A stretch of DNA of 18,799 bases from Thermocrinis sp. (GTDB lineage Bacteria; Aquificota; Aquificia; Aquificales; Aquificaceae), in NCBI GenBank assembly GCA_022759285.1, contig JAEMPM010000085.1:5557-24355 (forward strand), in the 5' to 3' direction. Below, one piece after another: positions 7,001-14,467 of the stretch. The notes under the pieces are model-generated. The model searched no databases and had not been told where the DNA came from. It saw nothing but the letters and a program-made list of their open reading frames with translations. Position 1 is the stretch's first letter. Each line of letters starts with the position of its first letter. The position numbers were made by a program, and so were the translations under genes.

Positions 7001-8292
7001 TAGAGTACCTAAAGCAAGTTTTTGCTATAGAAGATCTAAGGAAGAGATTTATATACACCCTTTTGATGTTTGCTATTTACCGGCTGGGTAGTCATATACC
7101 CCTGCCCGGTGTGGATGTTTCCGCTTTGCAAGACTTCTTTAAGAGCTTTCAGGGAACGATCTTTTATCTGTATGACATCTTCTCAGGGGGAAATCTTTCC
7201 CGTATGACTCTCTTTGCCTTGGGTGTGATGCCCTATATTTCCGCTTCCATAATGATGCAGCTATTGACAGTAGCAATACCGGAGCTTCAGAAGTTGGCGA
7301 AGGAAGAGGGAGACTATGGAAGGTATAAGCTCAACCAGTACACCAGATATTTGACCTTGTTTGTGGCTTTTGTGCAGTCTATGGGTATTGCCCTATGGCT
7401 CAGGGGGCAGGTGTCTCCAAAAGGTATTCCCCTTGTGTCAGAGGGTGGCTTCTTTTTCATAATAACCACAGTGGTTGCTCTTGTAGCTTCCACCATGTTT
7501 TTAATGTGGGTGGGAGATCGGATAACAGAGAAGGGCATAGGCAACGGCATGTCTTTGCTTATCTTTGCGGGTATAGTGGCTGGTTTTCCTAACGCGGTCA
7601 TAAGGGTTTATGAAATGTTAAGAAACGGAGACCTTACACCCTTTGCGGTGGTAGGTGCCATCATTTTTGTGCTGTTGGTGACCTTTGGCATAGTCTTTAT
7701 GCAAGAGGCAGAAAGAAGAATTCCTGTACAGCATCCAAGAAGGCAAATAGGCAGGCAGGAGGTGATTGGTGGTTCCACTTACTTACCCATAAAGATCAAC
7801 CCAGCGGGCGTTATACCTATCATTTTTGCCCAGTCTTTGCTCATAATCCCATCTACCGTGCTTGGTTTTATCCAACATCCCATTGCCAAAGCACTGCACG
7901 ATGCCTTCAATCCGACCACGTTCCTTTACAACTTCCTGTATGTCATGTTTATAATCTTTTTCACGTACTTCTATACTGCGGTTTTAATAAATCCGGCGGA
8001 GGTGGCTGAAAACTTAAGAAAGGCAGGTGCCTTTATTCCAGGAGTAAGACCTGGGCAAGACACTCAAAAACTTTTGGAAGGGATAATAAACCGACTTGCC
8101 TTTGTGGGTGCTATATTCTTAAGCATAGTTGCTGTTGTTCCCGTCTTTGTTAGCTTTTGGCTGAAAGTGCCTTTCTATTATGGAGGAACAACTGCCCTGA
8201 TAGTGGTGGGTGTAGCCCTTGATACTATAAACAAAATAGAAGCAAGTTTACTTCAAAGAAAATACACCCAATTTAGGAGGAAGGTAAAGTGA
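6997..8292 (+). CDS. secY: Preprotein translocase subunit SecY
   Basis: Channel-forming subunit of the Sec translocon in the inner membrane. At 431 residues it has the family length and about ten hydrophobic helices. Recognisable stretches are YRLGSHIPLPGVD (28-40), the plug/TM2 region GGNLSRMTLFALGVMPYISA (64-83), ERRIPVQHPRRQ (about 239-250), YLPIKINPAGVIPIIFA (about 261-277) and the PAEVAENLRKAGAFIPGVRPG cytosolic loop. The start is TTG (6997), with GAGGTGA (6986-6992) four bases before it, in a four-base overlap with the rplO stop. Its TGA overlaps the GTG of adk. Placement between L15 and adenylate kinase is the classical spc order. Confidence 0.98.
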   Translation: MIEYLKQVFAIEDLRKRFIYTLLMFAIYRLGSHIPLPGVDVSALQDFFKSFQGTIFYLYDIFSGGNLSRMTLFALGVMPYISASIMMQLLTVAIPELQKLAKEEGDYGRYKLNQYTRYLTLFVAFVQSMGIALWLRGQVSPKGIPLVSEGGFFFIITTVVALVASTMFLMWVGDRITEKGIGNGMSLLIFAGIVAGFPNAVIRVYEMLRNGDLTPFAVVGAIIFVLLVTFGIVFMQEAERRIPVQHPRRQIGRQEVIGGSTYLPIKINPAGVIPIIFAQSLLIIPSTVLGFIQHPIAKALHDAFNPTTFLYNFLYVMFIIFFTYFYTAVLINPAEVAENLRKAGAFIPGVRPGQDTQKLLEGIINRLAFVGAIFLSIVAVVPVFVSFWLKVPFYYGGTTALIVVGVALDTINKIEASLLQRKYTQFRRKVK

Positions 8293-8927
8293 TTTTAGTC
8301 TTTTTAGGACCACCCGGTGCAGGTAAAGGCACTCAGGCTAAGCTTTTGTCCCAAAGGATGGGATTTTTACACCTATCTACTGGAGACCTCCTGAGGGAAG
8401 CGGTAAAGAACCAAACACCCTTGGGGAAGAAGGCTAAGGAATACATGGACAGGGGCGAATTGGTACCCGATGAACTCATAGTTCAGCTCATAGAGGAAAC
8501 AATGCCCAAAGATGGCAACGTGATCTTGGATGGATTTCCAAGAACTGTCAATCAGGCATTAGCTTTGGAAGAGATGTTAAGAGCTAAAGGTGAAAAGATC
8601 TCAAAGGTTCTATTTTTTGATGTTCCAGATGAGGTAATAATAGACAGGCTATCGGGCAGAAGGGTGTGTTCAAAGTGCGGTGCGGTCTATCATGTGAAAT
8701 ATTACCCACCCAAGGTTGAAGGAGTATGCGACCTATGCGGTGGTACCCTGGTACAAAGGGATGATGACAAAGAAGAAGTTGTAAGAAAGCGCCTTGAGGT
8801 TTATAGGAAGCAAACCCAACCCCTTATTGAATTTTATCAGGAGAGAGGTATAATATATAAGTTAGATGCAGGAAAAGGAGTTGAAGAGCTCTTTGAAGAG
8901 GTTAAGGGTCTCGTGAGGGATGGCTGA
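8289..8927 (+). CDS. adk: Adenylate kinase, zinc-lid type
   Basis: Catalyses ATP + AMP to 2 ADP in the cytosol. The P-loop is GPPGAGKGTQ (7-16), the AMP-binding segment HLSTGDLLR is at about 28-36, and DGFPRT is at about 81-86. The lid (about 128-160) is the long form with CSKC and CDLC pairs, the zinc-binding variety common in Gram-positive bacteria and thermophiles. The 212 residues match the family. The start is GTG, with AGGAGG upstream in the secY end, overlapping secY by four bases and map by eight at the other end. Confidence 0.98.
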   Translation: MILVFLGPPGAGKGTQAKLLSQRMGFLHLSTGDLLREAVKNQTPLGKKAKEYMDRGELVPDELIVQLIEETMPKDGNVILDGFPRTVNQALALEEMLRAKGEKISKVLFFDVPDEVIIDRLSGRRVCSKCGAVYHVKYYPPKVEGVCDLCGGTLVQRDDDKEEVVRKRLEVYRKQTQPLIEFYQERGIIYKLDAGKGVEELFEEVKGLVRDG

Positions 8928-9732
8928 AAAGACACAGGTGGAGCTTTACTCTTTAAAGGAACTGGATAAGATCAGAAAGGCTTGCGACGTGGTGGTGGAA
9001 GTTTTAGAGACAGTGGCGGAGTATGTAAAGCCGGGAGTTTCCACTTTTGAACTTGACCTTATCGCGCGGGAAGAGGTAAAAAAAAGAGGAGCAAGGCCAG
9101 CCTTTCTCAACTATAGACCTCCCTTTAGTAAAATTTCTTATCCAGCTGCGTTGTGCGTTTCTGTAAATTCTGCAATAGTGCATGGTTTGCCAAAGAAGGA
9201 TCAGATCATAAAAGAGGGCGATATAGTCAGCTTGGATTTTGGTGCTATCCTTGATGGATACGCGGGCGATTCTGCTATTACAGTGCCCGTGGGAAAGATA
9301 GACCCTGATAAGGAGAGACTACTAAAAGCCACCAAGGAAGCCCTTGAGGAGGCGGTAAAAGTTTGTGTACCCGGAAACTTCCTGTCGGATATCACTAAAA
9401 CCATAAAGAGAGTTGCAGACAAGTACGGTGTTTATCCTGTGAAGAACCTGGGAGGACACGGCATAGGAAGGAAAGTGCATGAACCTCCCTTTGTACCAAA
9501 CCATATGGAGGATTTTAAATACGAAAGGGATATGAAACTGCGTGCAGGTATGGTGCTTGCCATAGAACCCATGCTTGCTCTTGGTACCTCCGAGATCACC
9601 CACAACGGGGATCAATGGACTGTTTTGACTGCAGACGGAAGCCCTGCTGCTCACTATGAATATGTGGTAGCAATAACCAAGGACGGTCCAATGGTTTTAA
9701 CCCAGTTTACCAAGGAGGTTTTTGATGGCTAA
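8920..9732 (+). CDS. map: Type I methionine aminopeptidase
   Basis: Removes the initiator methionine from nascent proteins; a dinuclear metalloprotease of the cytosol. All five metal ligands are visible and correctly spaced: D106 and D117 (SLDFG, GYAGDSA), H180 (GGHGIGRKVHEPP), E216 (AIEPML) and E248 (HYEYVVA), plus the substrate-contacting H88 (IVHGLP). Length 270 fits the type I enzymes (264 in E. coli), with no N-terminal SH3 zinc extension. The ATG overlaps the end of adk by eight bases, and its own 3' end overlaps infA. Confidence 0.98.
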   Translation: MAEKTQVELYSLKELDKIRKACDVVVEVLETVAEYVKPGVSTFELDLIAREEVKKRGARPAFLNYRPPFSKISYPAALCVSVNSAIVHGLPKKDQIIKEGDIVSLDFGAILDGYAGDSAITVPVGKIDPDKERLLKATKEALEEAVKVCVPGNFLSDITKTIKRVADKYGVYPVKNLGGHGIGRKVHEPPFVPNHMEDFKYERDMKLRAGMVLAIEPMLALGTSEITHNGDQWTVLTADGSPAAHYEYVVAITKDGPMVLTQFTKEVFDG

Positions 9733-9964
9733 GAAGAAAGATCAAGAGCAATACAAAGAAAAGGGGATTGTCCTTGAGGGAACGGTAGAAGAAGCATTGC
9801 CCAACGCTATGTTTAAGGTAAGGTTAGATACAGGGCATACGGTATTGGCTCACGTTTCTGGAAAGATGAGGGTACACTTTATAAGGATCTTACCCGGAGA
9901 CCGAGTAAAGGTGGAACTCTCACCTTATGACCTAACAAGAGGAAGGATCATATACAGAGAATAA
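9725..9964 (+). CDS. infA: Translation initiation factor IF-1
   Basis: IF-1 binds the ribosomal A site during initiation and assists IF-2 and IF-3. The product is a single OB-fold: EGTVEEALPNAMFKVRLDTG, then VLAHVSGKMR and IRILPGDRVKVELSPYDLTRG, ending IIYRE. I choose the ATG at 9725 (79 residues) rather than the in-frame TTG at 9722, because AAGGAGG (9712-9718) is six bases from the ATG but only three from the TTG. The protein has about seven extra charged N-terminal residues compared with the 72-residue E. coli form. It overlaps the end of map by eight bases. Confidence 0.96.
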   Translation: MAKKKDQEQYKEKGIVLEGTVEEALPNAMFKVRLDTGHTVLAHVSGKMRVHFIRILPGDRVKVELSPYDLTRGRIIYRE

Positions 9965-9966
9965 TG

Positions 9967-9975
9967 TGTTATAAT
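9967..9975 (+). promoter_or_regulatory. Probable internal promoter, extended -10, before rpmJ
   Basis: TGTTATAAT at 9967-9975 matches the extended -10 consensus TGnTATAAT exactly. No good -35 is present at the expected distance (9947-9952 reads ATCATA), which extended -10 promoters tolerate. The predicted start near 9982 would give a leader of about 17 bases, with AGGAGG (9987-9992) before the rpmJ ATG. It sits in the 34-base gap between infA and rpmJ, one of the longest gaps in this operon, and would drive rpmJ-rpsM-rpsK-rpsD-rpoA-rplQ separately. Confidence 0.5.
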
Positions 9976-9998
9976 ATCCATCCTTTAGGAGGTTTGCG

Positions 9999-10115
9999 AT
10001 GAAGGTGAGACCCTCTGTAAAACCTATATGTGCCAAATGCAAGATCATAAGGAGAAAAGGCAGGGTTATGGTTATATGCGAGAACCCAAAGCACAAACAA
10101 AGGCAAGGTAACTAA
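9999..10115 (+). CDS. rpmJ: 50S ribosomal protein L36, zinc-binding form
   Basis: The smallest large-subunit protein, a zinc ribbon bound to 23S rRNA. The 38 residues begin MKVRPSVKPICAKCKIIRRK and continue with a CENPKHKQRQG type C-terminus. The zinc ligands C11, C14, C27 and H32 are all present (the C+ form). AGGAGG (9987-9992) lies six bases before the ATG. The gene occupies its standard place between infA and rpsM, and rpsM follows after 11 bases. It is easy to miss because of its length. Confidence 0.97.
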   Translation: MKVRPSVKPICAKCKIIRRKGRVMVICENPKHKQRQGN

Positions 10116-10126
10116 GGAGGAAGGCT

Positions 10127-10507
10127 ATGGCAAGGATAGCGGGTGTAGACCTACCAGATCATAAGAAGTTAGAGGTAGCCCTCACTTACCTTTATGGCAT
10201 AGGATGGTCGAGGGCGAAGGAGATATGCGAAAAGACGGGCATACCATGCACGAAGCGTTTAGGTGAGCTAACTCCTGATGAGCTTAACACTATAAGGAAA
10301 TTCATAGAACAAAATTACAAGGTAGAGGGAGACCTGAGAAGAGAGGTTCAGCTGAACATAAAAAAATTGATAGACATAGGCTGTTATAGAGGTGTAAGAC
10401 ACGCAAAAGGCCTTCCTGTAAGAGGCCAACAAACAAGGACCAACGCAAGAACAAGAAAGGGTAAGAGAAAAACAGTTGGTGGCACTAGGAAGAGGATAGC
10501 TAAGTAA
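10127..10507 (+). CDS. rpsM: 30S ribosomal protein S13
   Basis: S13 sits in the 30S head, forms bridges to the 50S subunit and contacts P-site tRNA. The 126 residues begin MARIAGVDLPDHKKLEVALT, have the helix-turn region YLYGIGWSRAKEICEKTGI, and the basic C-terminus GLPVRGQQTRTNARTRKGKR. AAGGAGG precedes the ATG. The order rpmJ-rpsM-rpsK-rpsD-rpoA-rplQ is the standard alpha operon. Confidence 0.98.
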   Translation: MARIAGVDLPDHKKLEVALTYLYGIGWSRAKEICEKTGIPCTKRLGELTPDELNTIRKFIEQNYKVEGDLRREVQLNIKKLIDIGCYRGVRHAKGLPVRGQQTRTNARTRKGKRKTVGGTRKRIAK

Positions 10508-10518
10508 GGAGGAGAGCA

Positions 10519-10908
10519 ATGGCAAAGAAAAAGCAAGGTGCAAAAAAACAAAAGAGAATTGTAACGCAAGGTATAGTCCATATTCTTAGCACTTTTAACA
10601 ACACCATAGTGAACATAACGGATATGCAAGGTAATACTTTGGTCTGGGAAAGCGGCGGTACCGTAGGTTTTAAGGGTACCAGAAAGAGCACTCCTTACGC
10701 TGCACAGCTTGCAGCCCAAAAGGCAGTGAAGAGAGCTATGCAAGAGTATGGGTTGCAGGAGGCGGAAGTGTGGATCAAAGGAGCGGGTGCAGGAAGAGAG
10801 TCAGCCCTGAAGGCTGTTTATGCAGCGGGATTGAAGATAACCAAGATAAGGGATGTAACTCCTCTGCCCCACAATGGGTGCAGACCACCCGCAAAAAGGA
10901 GGGTATGA
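10519..10908 (+). CDS. rpsK: 30S ribosomal protein S11
   Basis: S11 lines the mRNA exit region on the 30S platform. The 129 residues contain HILSTFNNTIVNITDMQGN (about 22-40), the GFKGTRKSTPYAAQLAA segment and the invariant C-terminus PHNGCRPPAKRRV. It has a Lys-rich N-terminus (KKKQGAKKQKR). The start follows AAGGAGG. Its TGA lies three bases before the rpsD ATG. Confidence 0.98.
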   Translation: MAKKKQGAKKQKRIVTQGIVHILSTFNNTIVNITDMQGNTLVWESGGTVGFKGTRKSTPYAAQLAAQKAVKRAMQEYGLQEAEVWIKGAGAGRESALKAVYAAGLKITKIRDVTPLPHNGCRPPAKRRV

Positions 10909-10911
10909 AGC

Positions 10912-11541
10912 ATGGGTAGGTACATAGGTCCTTGGGTAAGGATAGACAGAAGGTTCGGTGTGGTAGTATCAGGTAAGAAAAGTGCTCCCAAGATTTTGAG
11001 CAAGAGAAACTTTCCGCCTGGACAACATGGTAGGGTAAAAGGAAGAAAGAGAAAGCTTACCGAATACGGACTCCGACTTATGGAAAAGCAGAAGTTAAAG
11101 TTCCTCTACGGTGGCATAAGAGAAAAGCAGTTCAGAAAGTATTTTGATATGGCATCCAAGTCAAAGGGTAACACAGGCCAAGTTCTTCTCCAGCTTTTGG
11201 AGAGAAGGTTGGACAATGTGGTTTATAGGCTTGGATTTGCATGCACCAGGAGGCAAGCAAGGCAGTTTGTGGTGCACGGCCACATTCTAGTAAATGGCAA
11301 GAAGGTTAACATTCCCTCCTACTTGGTATCCGTAGGAGACGTAATAGAGGTCAAACCCTCCTCTCGGGACATCCCTCAAATAAAGGAGAACTTGGAGAAC
11401 ATAGATCCAAGAAGTGTGCCCGCATGGTTGCAACTTGACAAAGAGAACTTTAGAGGAAAGGTTATAGACATGCCCAAGGATATTCAGCTTGAGATCCCGA
11501 TCAATTTGCAATACGTGATAGAGTTCTACTCAAGGGTTTAA
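10912..11541 (+). CDS. rpsD: 30S ribosomal protein S4
   Basis: S4 starts 30S assembly by binding the 16S five-way junction and, in E. coli, represses the alpha operon mRNA. The 209 residues carry an S4 RNA-binding domain at about 99-160 (RLDNVVYRLGFACTRRQARQ, then VHGHILVNGKKVNIPSY). The N-terminal segment has no cysteines, so this is the C-minus form, unlike the Cys-containing L24, S14 and L36 nearby. The upstream GGAGGGT lies within the end of rpsK. I saw no clear pseudoknot target for autoregulation. Confidence 0.98.
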   Translation: MGRYIGPWVRIDRRFGVVVSGKKSAPKILSKRNFPPGQHGRVKGRKRKLTEYGLRLMEKQKLKFLYGGIREKQFRKYFDMASKSKGNTGQVLLQLLERRLDNVVYRLGFACTRRQARQFVVHGHILVNGKKVNIPSYLVSVGDVIEVKPSSRDIPQIKENLENIDPRSVPAWLQLDKENFRGKVIDMPKDIQLEIPINLQYVIEFYSRV

Positions 11542-11553
11542 GGAGGAAAGAGT

Positions 11554-12507
11554 ATGCTAAGACCGCTTATCTATCCTAACAAGATATTTTGGGAAGAAAT
11601 AAGTCCCACCTACGGTCGTCTTGTAATAGAGCCCTTGGAAAGGGGCTTTGGCATAACCGTAGGGAATTCCCTAAGAAGGGTGCTTCTTTCTTCTATAGAG
11701 GGCTGTGCAATAACGGGAGTAAAGATTTACGGTGTCTACCACGAATTTTCTTCCATTGATGGTGTACAGGAAGATGTGCTGGAGATCTTGGCAAACCTTA
11801 AAGAAGTTAAGTTCAGAATGACAAACTCTGATGTGGAGGTGCTATATCTTAAAAAGAAGGGAGAGGGACCTGTTTATGCAAAGGACTTTTCTCTACCCCC
11901 AAACGTGGAGTTGATCACGCCAGAGGTTAAGGTGGCAACCATTACAGACCCAAACGTGGAACTGAATATGGAAGTGAGAGTTGAAAGGGGTGTAGGATAT
12001 GTACCTACGGAAGAAATGGAATCCTTTGGAGAGGTAGGTTGGATACTTGTGGATGGGGACTTTAATCCGGTAAAGCACGTTGCCTACAGAGTAGAAAAGA
12101 CCAGGGTGGAAAAGAGAAGCGATTATGACAGGCTTATAATGGAGATATACACAGATGGAAGCAAAAGCCCGGAAGAGGCGGTTAAAGAGGCGATAGCAAT
12201 ACTTATTAGGAACTTCTCCTTACTGGAGAACATCTCTCACGAGATCCCTCGAGTAATAGAGGAACCCATTCCCACAGACGAGTTTATAGAAAAGCTTGCC
12301 CTACCCATCGAGGAGCTTGACATTTCCCAGAGGGCTCTTAACTCCATAAAGAGGATGGGCATAACCACCATAGGAGATTTAGTAAAGCTAACGGAGGAAG
12401 AGCTAAAGAGCACTAAAAACGTAGGAAGAAAGGCTATAAACGAGATAAAGGAAGCCCTAAAGCAAATGGGTTTACACTTAGGTATGGACTTAACAGGTAG
12501 GAGGTAA
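11554..12507 (+). CDS. rpoA: DNA-directed RNA polymerase alpha subunit
   Basis: Alpha dimers scaffold assembly of RNA polymerase and contact activators and UP elements. The 317 residues show the N-terminal assembly domain (GFGITVGNSLRRVLLSSIEG at about 30-49, and the VERGVGYVPTEE segment at about 134-145) and a C-terminal domain of about 75 residues with LDISQRALNSIKRMGITTIG and the helix-hairpin-helix NVGRKAINEIKEAL. A short linker rich in Pro/Glu joins them (EEPIPTDEF). The ATG follows AAGGAGG. rplQ begins three bases after the stop. Confidence 0.98.
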   Translation: MLRPLIYPNKIFWEEISPTYGRLVIEPLERGFGITVGNSLRRVLLSSIEGCAITGVKIYGVYHEFSSIDGVQEDVLEILANLKEVKFRMTNSDVEVLYLKKKGEGPVYAKDFSLPPNVELITPEVKVATITDPNVELNMEVRVERGVGYVPTEEMESFGEVGWILVDGDFNPVKHVAYRVEKTRVEKRSDYDRLIMEIYTDGSKSPEEAVKEAIAILIRNFSLLENISHEIPRVIEEPIPTDEFIEKLALPIEELDISQRALNSIKRMGITTIGDLVKLTEEELKSTKNVGRKAINEIKEALKQMGLHLGMDLTGRR

Positions 12508-12510
12508 AAA

Positions 12511-12867
12511 ATGAGGCACAGGGTTAAAAAGAAACATTTTGATAGAAAAAAAGAGCAGAGGCTTGCCCTTTACAGATCCTTAGCCAGAGCCCTTATCCTT
12601 GAAGAGCGAATAGAAACATCTCTGCAGAGGGCAAAGGCAGTTCGTCCATTTGTGGAAAAGCTCATCACTCTAGCCAAGAAAGGAGACCTATCGGCCAGGA
12701 GGAGAGCTCTTCAGCTACTGCCTGATAAAAAGGTGGTAAAGAAACTCTTTGAGGAGATCGGTCCCCGCTTTGAGGGAAGAAACGGTGGATACACACGCAT
12801 TATCAAACTTCCCTTTAGAAGGATTGGAGACTCCTGCGAGCTTGCCATCCTAGAACTGGTTGAATGA
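12511..12867 (+). CDS. rplQ: 50S ribosomal protein L17
   Basis: L17 lies near the polypeptide exit tunnel. The 118 residues begin MRHRVKKKHFDRKKEQRLAL and include ALILEERIETSLQRAKAVRP, EKLITLAKKGDLSARR and the C-terminal NGGYTRIIKLPFRRIGDSCE; all are family signatures. AGGAGG lies seven to eight bases before the ATG. The stop overlaps the ATG of yggT (ATGA), so the operon continues beyond the usual end of the alpha operon. Confidence 0.98.
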   Translation: MRHRVKKKHFDRKKEQRLALYRSLARALILEERIETSLQRAKAVRPFVEKLITLAKKGDLSARRRALQLLPDKKVVKKLFEEIGPRFEGRNGGYTRIIKLPFRRIGDSCELAILELVE

Positions 12868-13103
12868 TCAAAGGACTGCTCACTCTCGTTATAAACCTTT
12901 TGATAATTTTAGTTTTAGTTCATGCGATAGGCTCGTGGTTCCCCCAGGTTAGGGAGAGTGATTTTTACAGGAAGTTGGACGCGTTGATTGATCCCCTTTT
13001 GAAACCCATAAGAAACGTTCTTCCCACGTATGGGAATGTTGACTTCTCTCCCCTTGTTCTTTTGCTTGTTCTTTACCTTATAAAGCATCTTTTTAGGCTT
13101 TGA
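12864..13103 (+). CDS. YggT family small membrane protein
   Basis: The 79-residue product has two hydrophobic segments, about 4-22 (LLTLVINLLIILVLVHAIG) and about 64-78 (FSPLVLLLVLYLIKHLF), separated by a loop with the family pattern SWFP...DPLLKPIRNVLPT. This is one copy of the YGGT repeat; the E. coli protein has two. YggT proteins sit in the inner membrane and in other bacteria have been linked to osmotic tolerance, cell division (YlmG/SepG type) or chloroplast nucleoid organisation; the exact role here is unknown. It is coupled to rplQ by an ATGA overlap and to tlyA by a TTGA overlap. Confidence 0.85.
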   Translation: MIKGLLTLVINLLIILVLVHAIGSWFPQVRESDFYRKLDALIDPLLKPIRNVLPTYGNVDFSPLVLLLVLYLIKHLFRL

Positions 13104-13876
13104 GGCTTGACCAGTATCTTGTGGAAAAAGGACTTGCCCCTACTCGAGAAAAGGCACAGGCTCTGATCATGTCCGGCTTGGTCCTCGTGGATGGCAAAGT
13201 GGTAGATAAACCTGGACAACGAATCAAGGAAAATGCAAAGGTGGAAATAAAGGAGCCCTTTAGATACGTTTCAAGGGGAGGGTACAAACTTGAGCACGCC
13301 CTCGAAAAGCTTGGACTTTCAGTGGAGGGCTTTACAGTTTTAGACGTAGGTTCATCTACAGGAGGTTTTACAGACTGTCTTTTGCAAAGAGGCGCAAAGA
13401 AAGTCTATGCAGTAGACGTTGGAAAAGCTCAGATGGACCAAAAGCTGAGGCAGGACCCAAGAGTTGTCCTCTATGAAGAGACGGATGCAAGGGAGCTTAC
13501 AGAGAAACATATCCCTGAAAAGGTAGATCTAATAACCATGGACGTATCCTTTATATCCTCCAAAAAGCTTTTGCCTGTGGTGGTAAAATTTTTAAAGGAG
13601 GAGGGCTTTCTGTTGGTTCTGGTCAAGCCTCAGTTTGAGCTTCCCCCAAAGTTTGTCAAAAAGGGCGTAGTGAAGGATGACGAAAAGAAGGTGCAGGCAG
13701 TGTTAGACGTAGCAAACTTTCTAAAAGAACTTGGTTTTTCGGTGCTAAGGGTTATTAAGGCTAAGCCAAGGGGAGCAAAGGGAAACGAAGAGTTCTTTGT
13801 GTTTGCTAAAAGGGGAGTAAAAGGCATAGAAGACCTTGATGGTGAGGTTTGGAATGCTGTCAAAGAGCCTATTTGA
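13100..13876 (+). CDS. tlyA: TlyA family rRNA methyltransferase (S4 + FtsJ-like domains)
   Basis: TlyA proteins 2'-O-methylate rRNA (16S C1409 and 23S C1920 in mycobacteria) and are often mis-named hemolysins. The 258 residues have an N-terminal S4 RNA-binding domain (about 1-55, MRLDQYLVEKGLAPTREKAQ), the linker motif YVSRGGYKLEHAL (57-69) and a Rossmann methyltransferase domain with the SAM motif VLDVGSSTGGFTDCLL (80-95), VYAVDVG (102-108), TMDVSFIS (146-153) and LVKPQFE (174-180). The start is TTG in a four-base overlap with the yggT stop. Location right after ribosomal genes fits an rRNA modification role. Its last 23 bases overlap the next gene. Confidence 0.93.
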   Translation: MRLDQYLVEKGLAPTREKAQALIMSGLVLVDGKVVDKPGQRIKENAKVEIKEPFRYVSRGGYKLEHALEKLGLSVEGFTVLDVGSSTGGFTDCLLQRGAKKVYAVDVGKAQMDQKLRQDPRVVLYEETDARELTEKHIPEKVDLITMDVSFISSKKLLPVVVKFLKEEGFLLVLVKPQFELPPKFVKKGVVKDDEKKVQAVLDVANFLKELGFSVLRVIKAKPRGAKGNEEFFVFAKRGVKGIEDLDGEVWNAVKEPI

Positions 13877-14243
13877 TGGTAAAGAGCTCCGCGGAGACCT
13901 AGGTGATTATCCTTTTACAGCAGAGAGTCTATTCAGGATCGGATTAGCCCTTTGTACCTATCTGGTCATAAAAGGGGAAGAAAAACCCACCTTGGGAATA
14001 AACGTGCTGGACTTTGCCACCATGTCCTTAGCGGTGGGCTTTATGGCGGGTGGTGGTGATGTGGTGGTGGGAAAAGGCAATGTAAGCGTGATTCATCGGG
14101 AGGAGGAAAATGCCCTCATTTTTGAAGGCTTGGATGAAATAGATCTAAAAAAGGTAGAATCTATACTCTTTAGCAGGTACCATATTCCAAGAAAAAGAGG
14201 AAAGGAGGTAGGCAGGCTTTGGATACAAGAGAACAAGCTTTGA
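13854..14243 (+). CDS. Degenerate domain-1 fragment of the phosphoglucosamine/phosphomannomutase family
   Basis: The 129-residue protein follows the order of the first domain of GlmM. LFDGKELRGDLGDYPFT (6-22) sits where GlmM has LFGTDGIRG plus G-x-P-L-T. LFRIGLALCTYLVIKG (26-41) is helix 1, PTLGINVL (45-52) takes the place of the V-x-G-x-D-T-R strand, and MSLAVGFMAGGGDVVVGKGN (57-76) is helix 2 plus strand. The end, LKKVESILFSRYHIPRKRGKEVGR (98-121), resembles the GlmM segment that closes domain 1. The phosphoserine loop (ASHNP) is absent: the strand VSVIHREEENALIFEG (77-92) runs straight through, and the D-T-R motif reads INVL. Domains 2-4 are missing, so it cannot be an active mutase. ATG 13854 is chosen because GGTGAGG (13841-13847) is six bases upstream; it overlaps tlyA by 23 bases. 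Homology is by eye and would need a profile search. Confidence 0.65.
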   Translation: MLSKSLFDGKELRGDLGDYPFTAESLFRIGLALCTYLVIKGEEKPTLGINVLDFATMSLAVGFMAGGGDVVVGKGNVSVIHREEENALIFEGLDEIDLKKVESILFSRYHIPRKRGKEVGRLWIQENKL

Positions 14244-14467
14244 AACTTAGCCAAGAAGTGGTAAAAAAGCTCTTAGAGTGCGGAACAGAACTGGATGAGT
14301 ATTACAGGAGAATAAGAGAGCTAAGGCTTTTGGAAGATTCTTTGGCATTTCAGACTGCCCTTTTGAACGTGGAGCATGGTTTTTTTATGGTGGTGCATTC
14401 TATGAACATCCTCAGAGAGCAGCTTAACCTTTTAATTGTAGCATCCAAAAAAGGGGAGGTAGTGTAA
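14219..14467 (+). CDS. Small helical protein of unknown function
   Basis: I do not recognise a family. The 82 residues are predicted almost wholly helical: a charged first half (KLSQEVVKKLLECGTELDEY, about 9-28, then YRRIRELRLLED) and a more hydrophobic second half (AFQTALLNVEHGFFMVVHSM, about 43-62, then NILREQLNLLIVASKK). There is no signal peptide and no clear membrane span; the pattern suits a helical hairpin or dimer adaptor. The start is TTG at 14219, ten bases after AAGGAGG (14202-14208), inside the end of the preceding gene (25-base overlap). Its stop TAA shares one base with the ATG of the next gene. The tight overlaps on both sides suggest co-translation with its neighbours. Confidence 0.75.
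   Translation: MDTREQALKLSQEVVKKLLECGTELDEYYRRIRELRLLEDSLAFQTALLNVEHGFFMVVHSMNILREQLNLLIVASKKGEVV

Noticed and set aside
9722..9724. TTG as the infA start
   Set aside because: The spacing to AAGGAGG would be only three bases; the adjacent ATG at 9725 has a normal six.
13079..13099. TATAAA-like -10 at the end of yggT as a tlyA promoter
   Set aside because: It lies within coding sequence, has no -35 partner, and tlyA is coupled to yggT by overlapping stop and start codons.
13836..13853. Earlier starts (TTG 13836, ATG 13839, GTG 13842) for the GlmM-like gene
   Set aside because: The GGTGAGG ribosome binding site (13841-13847) overlaps these starts and is spaced correctly only for ATG 13854, which also gives the family-like N-terminus.
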